Part shown: positions 10,092-21,817 of the stretch, piece after piece | How the letters are laid out: each line of letters starts with the position of its first letter | How positions within the stretch are numbered: the first letter of the stretch is position 1 | Assembly: GCA_963565915.1 (NCBI GenBank) | Contig: OY751491.1 | Span: 4,650,001 to 4,714,000, forward strand | DNA from: Entoloma clypeatum | Taxonomy: Eukaryota > Basidiomycota > Agaricomycetes > Agaricales > Entolomataceae | Length of the DNA: 64,000 bases | Direction: 5' to 3' | The notes under the pieces: generated by a model | What the model saw: only the letters and a program-made list of their open reading frames with translations | What the model was told of the DNA's origin: nothing | The model's database searches: none | Program-made: the position numbers and the translations under genes

Positions 10092-12411
10092 ATGACTTCC
10101 CCAGCATCTAATACGTCGTTGAACCTGGCATGTGTCATATATCTTTCCAACTGCAACCATGTCCGACTGACGAATATTGAAAAAAATACAGCCGGCCGAA
10201 GCACGTCGACAACCAGGTCGGCCGCCCTCACCACTTCGCAACACGTTCGTACCAGACACATCGACGGGGATTCATCCTCACGACAGTGACGAGGATGAGG
10301 ACGATGAGGACGATCCTCGACAGTGGAGCGAACGATCTCCTTCTCCCTCATCTTCCGTCTCTCATCTCGCGGCGAGCTTCAAAGAACGCGTTGGCACTTT
10401 CTTGGGGTCGGTGGCACCGCGATCTCCGATGTCTGGGTCGATGCCGTCCGATGCAGAACTGGAGGCAGAGGCAGAGCTAGAGCGGGACCGGAGTCGACGC
10501 GAGGCGGAGCGGATTTTGATGAGGGAAGCTGATGAACGGAGGCGGGTGGAGGAGAGAGTCCTCACCATGATGGAAACCACCAGGAGTCTTCCACCCCCTC
10601 CCTCGCGCTCGCAGACGATGCCCAATCCGCCCTCGCCGTCGAACTCGCAGAAGGAATCACAGAGCTGGTGGACAACGGCAAAGAATAGGTTGACACCGAC
10701 CAAGGACCTCACGCCTGCCCAGCAGGTCATTCAGGATGCGAAGACGAGGGAAAAGGAAGGGAAGAAGGGGAAGGGGAAGGAAAAAGAGGAGAGGGACGAG
10801 GTACAGTACACCGATCCTGTCTCGCTGGTTCCACCACCGCACCGAAAACCAGTACCCACGTCGCCCTCGTCTCCCACGCCATCGCGCCCCAGCCTGTCCA
10901 ACCGGCCACCCAACCTCACCCCGTCGCCTATGCGCTCCATGGACGGCGCATCGTCGTCTCCATCACGAGAAGCCCCGCCGCTCTACGCCCAGTTCAACGC
11001 CCAAGGCACCCTTGACGTACCTGGAACCCTCCTCACCGTCGTCAAGCGGTTCGAAAAGCTGGAGAAATGGACAGTAGGACACGTCCGCGCGTTGGAGGAG
11101 CGGATGAGCGACGTCGAGCGGTGGCTAGTCGATAAGGAGCAGGTCAAGTCGGAGGCCGAGGGAGAGGCAGGGGGCTCCCGCCCTGAACAAGATCTTAAGG
11201 ATCTCAAGGATGGAATGGCAGAGATGCAAGGCCGAGTGTCGGAGCTCGGTCGCGAAATGGCGCGCCTTGCCACGTCCCCCTCAAACCTATCCTCGGGACC
11301 CACCTCCCGCCAGCCTGGGCCACCCTCGATCGCGCCCCCGACGTCATCCACCATCCTCGCGCACGGGGACGTTCCAGAGCCGCTCTCCCCGCTCCCCCCA
11401 ATAACACCGCATGTGAGTTCGCGATTCTCAACGACGGCACGGGAGTCGACGAGCCCGCCGATCACGTCGTCAAGGAGCGTGTCCGGGACGAGGCTGCCGT
11501 ATCCGACGGGGGACTACGGCACACCCACACCATCGGAGATCGGGGTGGGTGCGGGGACGTTCTCCCCTTCACATTCCCCGCCGTCGTCGCTCACGCGCCC
11601 GCTCTCCATCGCCAGCACCAAGGGGCTGGTAGGGCTGGGGATCTCTGCTCCCAGCTCCACTCCTCCATCTACCTCGGCTACCGCTCGTGCCACGAGTCCT
11701 CCCGCTGCGGCCCCGAGGACGCTCCCGCCTCCGCCCAAGACGGGCCCGACCCGTCCGACCAGCGTCAGTCCGACACCGAGGAAGCGGTACACCGTCGCGC
11801 TCGGTGAGCCGATCGTGTCCCCGCCTGATTTCGGCGAGCCATTGAGCACGAGCATGATGGGCACGGCGTTCTTCTCTACTTGGGAGGGCACCACGAGCGA
11901 GAATGGCAAGACCGATGATGCTGAAGGCGGGGGGCAAGCTGGCTGGAACGGGTCTGTGGGGAAGAGGAGGGAGGAGGAGTTTGAGGATGAGACGATTGGG
12001 AGGAGCGGTTCGGCGAGGTTTAAGGCCGGGATGGTGGCGGCTTCGCCTTCGCCTGCGTCGAAGAGGAGGATCAGGGCGCAGTCGACGTATGCTGGGTTTG
12101 GGAACTTGCAGCTCCCCACGGAGGCGGGATCGGGGTCCGGATCGGGACAGCTTCCTCGGACGCCGATTACGCCGTTGAGGCCGAGGATCCGGTCGAAATC
12201 TACTGAGAGGTTCGGTGGTAAGTCGGGGGCGGCGACTGCGGCGGCGGCGGGGGGCAGCGGTGTCTTGGGAGGGAAGTTTGTGGATCCGTTGGTGTTGAGA
12301 CGACAGGAGAAGGGGGGGACGAAGGGGCCTGTTGCGATGCCGAAGCCGTTGGGGAGGAAGGTCCCGGTTGGGCAGCTGGTGGCGTTTTTCGATGGGGAGA
12401 AGCGGGGGTGA
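10092..12411 (+). CDS. Ser/Pro-rich coiled-coil protein of unknown function
   Basis: Start placed at ATG 10092 (MTSPASNTSLNL). A probable GC-AG intron from 10128 to the AG before the codons PAEARRQPG (about 10191) links it in phase to a long open exon ending at 12411, giving about 750 aa. An acidic run (DSDEDEDDEDDP) is followed by a Glu/Arg-rich helix (AELERDRSRREAERILMR), a disordered P/S/T region, then a central coiled coil (VKRFEKLEKWTVGHVRALEE through SELGREMARL, roughly residues 280-370). Another long disordered part precedes a basic C-terminus ending GRKVPVGQLVAFFDGEKRG. GC content is high. The pattern suits a cytoskeletal or polarity scaffold, but that is inference. If the GC-AG intron is wrong, only the first dozen residues change. 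Confidence 0.8.
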
Positions 12412-12801
12412 GGGGATTTGGGATTTCGGTTTTATCTATTTGATCTTCTTTCTTGTTGTAGTAACATACCTCTCTAATATACCTTGGTAGATGGATCCCG
12501 TTAGTATCTTTGGGAGAGCAAGACCACTGTCGTGACTAAGGTCCCAACAAACAATCAAGGAACTGCCTGTTCGGCCCTCGGAGATGGAATGGAAGATCAC
12601 CGTCCGGTGTCCGTATCTTTGCCATTGATCTGTACCGGAGGAAAGACCAAGAAATGCTTCCCCAATACATCCAATATACATCCTGTGGTTTCCGAATTGA
12701 CCTCTCATTCAGTTCCGACCGATGAGCTCGCAGAAACGGTAATCAGGCACCGAACTACTTAATTGCTGCTGAGCGCTGACATCTGCATCAGCAAGTTGCT
12801 A
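12412..12801. other. Intergenic spacer before the Plavaka element
   Basis: No gene seen. It contains the 3' flank of the coiled-coil gene and ends in the CTA target-site copy at 12799-12801. Confidence 0.5.
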
Positions 12802-12911
12802 TTTTACTGGCGAGCTTTTCGCGCTTTTTAGCTTGTGGCCAGCTGAAAAGCTACAAGCTGACAAGATCCAGTACTACATGACAGTTCTGTGTAATAATAA
12901 AGTGTAGAAAT

Positions 12912-15900
12912 CTATCCTGTCAAAAATTCATGGGCATGGTGGTCAACATAGTGGTTTACGTAGTAGGAGTTGAAGGCATCGAGTGAGACCTCATACTGAA
13001 AGTCTTCAGGAAGGAAACCCGATCCATATACAGGCAGAAGGTGGGCGCCGCGTGCAACACTCTCGAGATGTATAATTTCAAGAGTCCGTGACCTTCCTTC
13101 GTGCTCTGGACGTACAACCCACATTCCTGTAGCCTCATCTGGTTCATCTCTGTCAGGAACGAACCAATTCACAAGCGCACAGGGCACGGTTTCGTCGAGG
13201 TAGGCATCATAGTATGAGAAGAAGAGTAAAACACGGGCAACCAGCATCCCATGCATCCCTGCTTGTGATTCATCGAGCACGACGAAGACGGTGTCATGGC
13301 GGGGTCCTTCATTATACCACGATGGGTTTGAACGAATACGTTCGCGATACATTCCGCCAGCGCCACACAAATCACTTGGTGCATAGAATTGTGCAACAGC
13401 CGAATGGTAAACGTGGATCTTCCCATCGAAATGCACATGTTCTTCCAAGTTGACGGGGTGGCTTTCTGCGTTGGGGTGACGTTGGGAGTAAAGGAATTTT
13501 CGAAGCGCATGTGGGAAGCGGGGTTGATTAATGTTCCTTGCCAACGCTTCAAGGGTTTTGGGATATTTCAGTTCTATTGGATGGATATCGTTAGCGTGGC
13601 TCCAGTGAAACGAGGTGTGTCGACATACCATGTCTGGAGGAGAGTGTTACTGATGACAATGCTCTTGGACCAGAGACAGGCCCCACATCCTCGTCATCTT
13701 CCTTGTTTTCCTCGTCATCGCGTTCATCATTATTGCTGTCTTCATTGTCCTCGTTCATGACGTCAATCTCCGAGTCCGAGTCGCTGCCAATGGGGCCAGA
13801 CAAATGTCTGCGTTGAATGTGTGCCATGTAGGCTGAAGTGGTACCAACCATCATGCCCCGTTTGACATAAACTCGGTGTAAAGCGGCCAGCTTGTCAAGC
13901 CGATTGATGGTGCGCACCATCTGCGCAAGTGCCCTATAACGACTGGAACGTCGCCATGGATTCTTGACAGCAACAATATGTTTTGATTCGGTGATCGAGG
14001 AGCAAAGGCCATTCGGAGAGCCAAAATTCATGATACCAGTCACGTAGTGCAGTAAGGCATGTTGTCGAGGTAGAGAGATGTCAGCCCGAACACCCGCTTC
14101 GATGAAGACCTCGCGAAGTTGGTGGAGACGATCAAGTTCGTACTGAATTCGTTTGATGTCTGCCGTTGTTATCGCATTTCGGCGAAAAAGGAAGCAGAGC
14201 TCCATAAACGAAGCAAGGCATTGAACCATTTTTGGTGGTAAGTGCCCGCTAATCGCTGCAAGATACACCTGTAACTTCTGGTTCAACGGAGATGTGAAGG
14301 TTCCATTGAATGCTGAATCAAATACCTTCATAAGTGCCTTCGAGTCGTCGCCGGTCCACTGGGAAAAGTTTCGGCCATCTGGGAAGCGACGCAGTCCGGG
14401 ATATGCTGGAACAGCAGAAATCCTGATCAAAGACTGTGAGAATAGTAGTAGATTTCGTCCACACCCCTTACCGCCGATCAATGTCTTGAATGATTTCAAG
14501 GGCCCGAGTCTCGCCATACGTTATGAAGAGGTATTCATTGACCCATGTGACATAGTGGTCTTTGAACGTGCCCTTGATCAACTGGTGGAGGAGATCGGGC
14601 GACAGGAGTTCATGAATGTCTGCATGAGGAAAGTCATGCGTGAAAGGCTGTACCAACACTGAATCAGAATTCAGAACACCAAAAGTCAAACATTTGCCTA
14701 CCACAACGTCACTTCGGATGCCGAACTCATTCCAGATGACGTCGGGATGGAAACACTTGATAAGAAAGTCGGTTTTCTCATGAGATCGGCGGTGAGCGCT
14801 AGGATCATCAAGGTTTTCCGGTCTTGCGGTACATCTACATCCAGCAAATTTTAATAATTTTTATGATGAGGAGAATATGGCTTACTTCGGGCACCAATTC
14901 TGGACAATCCCAGAAAGCCACACTTGCTCGGGATAATCAGCAATGTACGGACCCAATCCGTAAATAGCGCGGCGGAAGTGACCGTCAGGACAACGGACAA
15001 CTTCTGGTGTTGTCATTCCATGTTTTAATGGCTCGAAGATGCGAGCCAAACATGCATGATATAGTTGTCGGCAGAATGTCTGAAATGCCGGTTTATTTCG
15101 GTGTCGCTTGCTTGCTGCCACAATAAATTACTTAGATACCATAAAAAATCACTTTAACAGTGAACGTACTTTTTGGTATGGGAAGGAATGCAACGGGAAG
15201 CAGCGCGTTCCCTCGTGAGCGGCGTGCTATGTTGGAGAGATTACCTGGTGACTGGTAAACTGGGTGGTACTCCTGTTGTCCCGTACCCACAGTCGTGGTT
15301 GTTTTGTCACTACCGCTGCACACTGGAACGAACATGGCACCCTCAGTTGTCTGGTCAATGGCTATTTCATCCTAGAACAACTTGAAATCAGTCATGTTCA
15401 CGATGGAGTGCACGAGAACGTACCGCCTGTGCCCAAGCCCAATCTGCAGACATCAAGTTTGACCATATACGGTCCCCGTCACTTTTAAATTGACGATATG
15501 GAACATAATCAATCTTGTCCACGAAATCTGTGGTTGCAAGTTGCTGGTGTAGAACAAGACGAGAGTTGCGCGTACAGAGTTCATATGTCTCAAGCATCCA
15601 TTTCGGCGGGTTTGCTGGACGAGGTCCGTTGTATCTAAATGTGATCGTTTTCCAGGGTGCATTACCAGCTTGGATAGCATCAATCGTAGCATACATTTCC
15701 TCTGCAGAAGACCATGGGACACTCTCATCTCCACCAGCCTTAATATTGGCAGCTATCCAGAGATCAAGAGCACGATTAATCTTTGATTCTGATGCCTGGA
15801 GTCCGGCAAACTGGAAATTTGCGAAGTCAAATGCCAAGCGGTCATCAAACGGATGCCAAGCATTTTCATCGGTAGCATCGACTGGCAGCAATGGCGGTGG

Positions 15901-16183
15901 TTTCGTGTGCAAAGGGAGGTAATTGCCACTCTCATCACATGGAAGAGCTGAATGTCATCAAGAATGAGTTCCGTGAGTTATGTGAGCATTAAAAACACGT
16001 ACCACTAAGCTTGGGGTGAAGATGTCTTGTGAATTGCAGCTCGGGATTTGGTTCTGAGGCTGGAGTGATTTCGCGATGGATTGCGTTCCAATGCTGAGTG
16101 CGTCCCGATGCAGATAGAAAGGTTCGGTGGCAATTTGGATGAGGACAAGGGAAGGATTTGTATTGCCTTGAGTCTTGTTCCAT
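12912..16183 (-). CDS. Plavaka transposase
   Basis: About nine exons run from ATG 16183 to the stop at 12912, near 900 aa. Order: an N-terminal C2H2-like finger (CPHPNCHRTFLSASGRTQHW with a later His); GNYLPLHTKPPPLLP; DDRLAFDFANFQFAG; a metal-nuclease-like centre with ADWAWAQA and AIDQTTEGAMFVPV; PFTHDFPHADIHELL; the family hallmark GETRALEIIQDIDRR then FSQWTGDDSKALMKV; HALLHYVTGIMNFGSPNG; SSITESKHIVAVKNPWRRSS; and a C-terminus YYVNHYVDHHAHEF. Introns are 49-70 nt. I recognise these motifs from Plavaka proteins of Agaricomycetes. It should catalyse transposition of the element; individual catalytic residues were not assigned. It is transcribed divergently from the partner gene. Confidence 0.9.
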
Positions 16184-16353
16184 CACGTACAGGAATCGTG
16201 ATGAATGAAGGGAAAAAAATGGGGAGAAATGACAAATCAACCACACGAACCGAACGACGCCACATCACATGCTACCACCCCCAAAAGTTGAACAACCACG
16301 TCACAACATCCAACACTTTCCTTGCACAATTATCCGCCTTCCCTCTGCAGTCC
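16184..16353. promoter_or_regulatory. Bidirectional promoter between the two Plavaka genes
   Basis: Only 170 bp separate the two divergent start codons (16183 minus, 16354 plus), so one control region probably serves both. No obvious TATA box was identified. Confidence 0.5.
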
Positions 16354-18675
16354 ATGCCACCAAAGACTCGTGCTTCCCAGAGAAGCAAAGCCCAGGCCGA
16401 GCACCCGCCTGCACCTTCCACACAGTTGGTGGCTATTACTGCGGATGCATCAGAACCGCAAGTAATGATAGGAACCAACAAACCTACCACTAAACGCACC
16501 CGTGCTAACGACACCACTGGCACTGACACAGAAGCTATCCCCGCAAAGAAGAGAGCCAAGGCCGCTCCCACTCAGCACGACACAGCTCCCGAGGTAAAGG
16601 TGAACCCAGCTCCCAAACCTCGCAACACCAAAACCACTCCCCTTCCACATGACATGGCAGGTCCTGAGATAAAGGTGAATCCAATTCCTGAGCCTTCCGA
16701 AACTCTTCAGGGACGGAAAGGGCGTAACAACCATCCCGGGGTGATTGATCAGAAAAGGGCTAAACGTACAAGTGCCCAAGTGCAAGCTGACAAGGAAGCA
16801 AAGGCGGAAGCGAAGAGGCGATTGGAAGAGTTAGAAGAAGAAAAAAGGAAGCTCTACACACAGATGGAGATCGATGAGGATGAACGGGAGTTGGAACGCC
16901 AGGTAAAAGCCATCCGTCGGCTGTCTGATGTTGTCATGAAAGATAGGGATGGTACTGAGAGTGAAGGTGAACACTTCGACATGGATGTTGAAGTGAGTGA
17001 TAGCGACGATGTCAACATTGATCCAAAAGCTGTTGCAAAAACAAAGCGGGTGAGTTATATTCTGATGGACACACTCAAGCTAAGTAAACACCTTGTTTCA
17101 GGGAAAAACCAAGGATTCACCAGCAACTCTTGCTGCTGCGAAGACGACGAAAGCTCGCGGGAAGGATGTTGGCAAGAGGTAAGCGTGTCACACCGTGTGA
17201 TTATGGATTACCCGGTTCTGATGCATAATCACAAGGTCCAAGGCGGATGCTGTAACAACTGCATCCGGTCTTCTCCCAAATTGGAAGCGACACTTGAAAT
17301 CTACGAAACAGGGTGCTGAGGGACTTCAAGTTAAACCAGCCCTTGGTGGGCTCAAAGACTCGGATGCGTCTGCGAAGCGGCCAAAATTCCAGGCCTCAAA
17401 GCCGTCGCAAGCGATCCAGTTTGATGGTAAGCGAGATTTTTCACGTAAAAATGAGGTGAGCGAGATACTTGACCTACCAGTGCTCGTTGATCAGACTCTT
17501 CACAGAATATTGCTATGATTCCCGAGGCCGAAAGTGACGGTGATGACGACTCCGCGGAGTCTCTGCCAAACCGGTCTCATCGGCAGCCCAAACGCGCCAA
17601 ACCCGAGCCAAAGCAACAAAAAGCAAAGGCCCCTGGTGTCCGCGAACTTGAACTTCCACAGCGTGAACGACAACCTCGAGCGCTTACCGCAAACACCGTC
17701 CGGGTCACAGATCTCCCAGAATTTACCCAAGTCGAATCGAAGTGGAGAAAGGTTTTTATCCCTTCTCTCTACAATGCGTTTTTTCGGTCGGAAGCGCCAT
17801 TCAAAGACTTTGTTTTGGGGACAGCAAAGTTCATCAGCATCGTTCAAAAGGTTGTTGATCGCGTTTATCCTGAGGTTGATTATACGGTCAAGAGGGATGA
17901 GCCTATTCATTTACTCGTGAGATCCGAATTTCATCCCCCTCGTGTTGCACTCAGCTTATGTGTCGTTTCGAAGGCCTACAACCGTATCAACGAAAAACGG
18001 TCAAGTATTGGTGGAGAGGCAGTTGCCGTAATCGAAAAATACCTCAAGATTCTTGATTACAATGTAGAAGAGGTCAAGCTTTGGTGTCGATGGGCGAAAC
18101 GAGTCGATGGGCCAATTTTTTACAAGAAGCCAACGCCACAAACATGCCCAACTGACATGAAACACAAAGACTACGTTGTGAGTGTAACCGTGCCCATCAT
18201 CAGTCTTTCGTTTGATTAGCGTCCCCTTTAGAGACCGGAAGGACGGCTGCGCTCAATCTTCATCATTGAGTTGGCGCAGAATTACCTTCGATTCACAAAG
18301 GGCGCTCTTGGTGGCGGTGGTCGTCCAGTCGGTCTCTTCGCCCTTATCTTGGCAGCGGTACATCATTTGTCATCCTCTCTGAATCTCAGTGGACTGAGTC
18401 ACAACGTCATTATACAGTACGAGCGGGCAGTCTCTGCCTACGTCAATGGCGTACGAAAAGATGCGCCTGAGTTTTCCGATAAGTACTCTGCAGAGAGAGT
18501 TGCTGGTTACATGAGCAGCTGTTCAAAACTAGGTGATGGTCATTGGACGGAGATCCTGGAGGCTTGCGGTGTCGAAAATCAGGATCCTTGCTCAGAGGAC
18601 AAATTCGCAGACCTCTCACTTCTTGACCAGCAACGCGGCAACCTGTTCGCGTTCAGTAGTCCCTTGAAGGGTTAG
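16354..18675 (+). CDS. Plavaka-associated second protein
   Basis: Six exons fit exactly in phase: 16354-17049, 17102-17178, 17236-17426, 17495-17916, 17974-18177 and 18232-18675, total about 677 aa. The N-terminal third is disordered and basic with a coiled coil (EAKAEAKRRLEELEEEKRKL). The C-terminal half is a conserved globular part: RVTDLPEFTQVESKWRKVFI, SLYNAFFRSEAPFKDFVLG, AYNRINEKRSSIGGEAVAVI and RSIFIIELAQNYLRFTKGAL. Proteins of this shape accompany Plavaka transposases in many mushroom genomes; their biochemical role is not established. Possible jobs are end binding or target choice (inference). Divergent arrangement with the transposase suggests co-expression. Confidence 0.85.
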
Positions 18676-19071
18676 TCGCCTCGAGACGCGACAGGGACGT
18701 GCACTCCCTTATTCATTGGGCTGTTTCAGCCTCATTATACCCCTCGTATTCGTGATCCATGCCTCAAGTTACTACTTAATGCTTCGTCTGACGTAGGTAG
18801 TCCGACCTGTCGAGCTTTTCGGCGCTTTTCGAACTTTTTAACGCTTTTTAATCGCCCGAGACCAGTAGCTTTTTGGAAAATGGGACCTGGCTTGTCCAGC
18901 TTTTGACTTTTTCTCTTTTTTCCGCTTGCTTGCGCTTGCTCGCGCTTGCCCAAGTTCTCACAAGTAAAACTACAAAATACTGATGTGCTTCCCTTGATGT
19001 CGAGTCCCCGACGGGCGTCGCTGTGTAAGTATGTATAAGGCCCAGGCTGCTCGTTCATCCACCCCGGAGCC

Positions 19072-21360
19072 ATGTCCGAAAGTTTCCTCAATATTACAGG
19101 ATGGAGCCCCCTTCAACAATTGCAGGCATTCTGCGTCAACCCTCCTGACAACATTTGTCCAAGCTTTGGAGCGTGTCCCAATCCCGACGTGACTGGATAC
19201 GGGCAACAAGCATCAGGTCTTTTTTTTTTCTTTCTCGGATTCGCGGCAAGTATCCTCTAGAAGTCTGACGGTCTTTTCCCACTGTAGTGTACATCACCGA
19301 AGTTCTATTCAGCAAGTCTTCTTTCACAACTTGTTCCGCCTTAAGCTCCATGCTCACCAATTCGATTCCACTCATCCAGCGTTCCTCTTCGTGTTCTGGC
19401 CGTCGAAAATCCGATCAACGATCTACGCTCATTCAATTCTCATTCTCTCACTCCACATCACCTGTATCATCGCGCTCTTCCGGGGTCAGCTCACCCAGAA
19501 CGACGCCATCTTCGTCCTCGTGCTCGTCGCTTCACCCACCACACTCTACCTGTGGATATGGAGCTTCGTGGCAGTCGCAACTCGCCGGGTCTTCAAGGGA
19601 TCGGGTACCGAAAGAGTCGCTGCGGTGTTGACTGTCCTCACCTTGGCATCGGAGATCATGCTGGTGTTGACGATGTACATCCCGTCGAAGTTTATCAACT
19701 TCAGCCAGCCGGCGTGTTTTCCTGGATACGGAAGAGAGGTCGTCACGGAGATATTCTGGCCGGTATCGTTTCTGCTGCAACTCGTGTTCTTCTGGGTCGT
19801 TATAGGACTGTACTTTGGTCTGTTCAAAATATTGGGAAAGCCCTCGTCGTGCGTGCTATCTCTTCTTCCTTTCTCAAAGTCATGATGTGCTAATGTTCGT
19901 TCCTTGACAGGACTGAAGACAGTCCAGACGTGATGACTTGGATCGAACAGTCAATGCTCGATATGGTGGAGTCTGCCCGAGACGACAAGTCCATCCTCGT
20001 CCCTTGCTGTCTCGCCATCATCCAGTTCCAGACCTGGTTCATCTGGATGCCCATTCCCGGCATTCTCGCCGGCTGTCACCTCCTCATATCTATCTGCGGC
20101 GGTTTATGGACATTGTTCCGGCGCAGGCGCCTCAACGCTGAATTCTGGTGCGTTTTCCGCGACAACCTGAATGATGTTGGATTCCGTACCGACTCCAGTG
20201 ACTCCCCTGTTCTGACTTTCAGGATATTCATCGGGATGGCTATGCTATCCGCCATAGCGTTCGCTTTACCCCTCCTGGCGTATTTCAAAAATTTCCCGCA
20301 ACTACGCTTGTCTTCATTTGGACAATTCGCTCCTTACGCATCCGGTGTTCTTGTCACTGTCATATGCACGTGGACGCTGTGGAGGCATCGTTCGCCGTCG
20401 GTGTCATTTCGGATGGCCATCTATTGTGGTCTGTACGTACACTCGTCCTCTTACCCCCTCCCTGATTGTGGGTGTAAACTTGCAATATAATCTCCTCGCT
20501 CCAGGTTCATCGTCCCCCTCATCGCTCTCAAGATCGGGGAAGGCCTGCTCTCGTACTTCAACTACATCGACTTCGGCATCAGCAGAGGTTACTACAAGAA
20601 CCTCACCTTCGAGGAACATATCGAAAACCTGCTATTTGGCGTCTTCACGTTTGCAAATCTCCCGTGGATGTTCGTTGCTTGGTTGACGACGTCCAAATGG
20701 TCTAAAGTTCGAGAGGAACAGATGACATGGATGGAAACTTGGTACGTGAGACCCCCCCCCCCCCCCCCCCCCCCCCATCCTCCCGAGTCTGGACATTTCT
20801 TTTCTCTGTGTGTGTGGCCACTGTCACTGATATTTTTCATTTTTATTTTTGGTGTAAGGCACGCCACCGCCGCTCGTGCCCACCTCCTCAAATTTGGTCT
20901 CCTGATCGTTTTTCCAAACGCTCTTTGGATCGCCGCGACGATCGCAACAAACCCTACTATCTCCGAAAGCGGCTACACGATCGGACAAGTGGGTTTCCTT
21001 TTTCCCCCTTTTTCATTTTCATTTACTCAGGTCATGCACGACGCTCAACGATCATCATCTCTCGGTGCCACTCAGTCATTTGCGATCATCGTCTCGCTTG
21101 GAAACGTCATTTCCGTCATAGTCGACTTTCACGAGATCAAGACGGCGAGATGGAAGGAGATTGTCTGGGCGGTCGTGCAATCCAAACAGATACGCTGGAA
21201 TGATGATAGAGCTGCTGCTGCTTCGCCTTCGTCTGCGGTGGATTCAACAGGTCAGCAGACACTGGCGATGAAGGACCTGCATTTGTCATCGTCCAGGGAA
21301 TCGATTCGTACTGATGTTCGGGCCCACCAGTACGCTCCTGTACAACCGAACTTCCATTAA
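19072..21360 (+). CDS. Multipass membrane protein of unknown function
   Basis: Exons: 19072-19216, about 19288-19848, 19911-20432, 20515-20741, 20859-20988 and 21031-21360, roughly 600 aa. The N-terminus has the fungal membrane-protein signature CPNPDVTGYGQQ. Eight or nine hydrophobic segments follow, for example AILVLSLH-like 19420-19490, FVLVLVASPTTLYLWIWS, AAVLTVLTLASEIMLVLTMY, FLLQLVFFWVVIGLYFGLF and IGMAMLSAIAFALPLLAYF. The tail after 21150 is hydrophilic and Ser-rich, presumably cytosolic. In exon 2, VYITEVLFSK and the following FHNLFRLKLHAH lie in different frames near 19310-19330, so there is either an unrecognised junction, a sequencing error or a real frameshift. Intron 4 contains a run of 25 cytosines. 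GPCR-like topology is possible but unproven. Confidence 0.7.
20752..20776 (+). repeat. Poly-C run of 25 in an intron
   Basis: Twenty-five consecutive C within the intron 20742-20858. Such runs are unstable and also prone to sequencing length error. Confidence 0.95.
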
Positions 21361-21817
21361 TTCATAGACAGACATCTTCTCACTACTACATCTTCGGGAC
21401 ATATTGTAATAAGTTATCTCGGCACCTCCTCTTCTGTACCCTTACCACAGTGATCATGTATCATGATAGTCGTTGGTTCAAGTATACTTAATGCTCGAAG
21501 CTTCAGGTTGAGGATTCGCTACAAAGAGATGTTGTATAATAGAATTCATCAATGAACCGCATCACCTCTGCAAAGAAGGGCCCCCTGCGTACTCCCCCAA
21601 GCCTGGTCTCAACGTCCGTTGATTTGATACCACTCGTCAGCCCCGTAGATTGTCCCCGACTCTGCTCAGCAACCCCTGTCCTGCATTTTATATTCGGAAA
21701 TCATCCTTTTTCAGACCTTTCTAATTCAGTCACCGTCCAGAGGTTAGACTACAACATTCACATCGTCAATTTACGCAACATAAAGATGAGGATAGGGTAC
21801 AACATCATCAACAGATC
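21361..21817. other. Convergent 3' spacer
   Basis: No gene seen between the plus-strand membrane gene and the minus-strand DUF3712 gene; it is expected to hold both 3' ends. Confidence 0.5.

Larger units (their letters stand above)
12802..18969. mobile_element. Complete Plavaka-type (CMC superfamily) DNA transposon
   Basis: Two divergent genes typical of Plavaka elements fill 12912-18675. The ends share an imperfect inverted repeat beginning TTTTACT(G/T)G(C/T)GAG, and the trinucleotide CTA flanks the element on both sides (12799-12801 and 18970-18972), consistent with the 2-4 bp duplications of the CMC superfamily. Subterminal DNA is rich in short AGCTTTT/GCGCTTTT motifs in both arms. Every exon junction in both genes can be read in phase, so this 6.2-kb copy looks intact and possibly young. 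Confidence 0.87.

Noticed and set aside
10362..12119. Long minus-strand frames opposite the coiled-coil gene
   Set aside because: They mirror a GC-rich coding exon; composition and lack of motifs indicate shadows.
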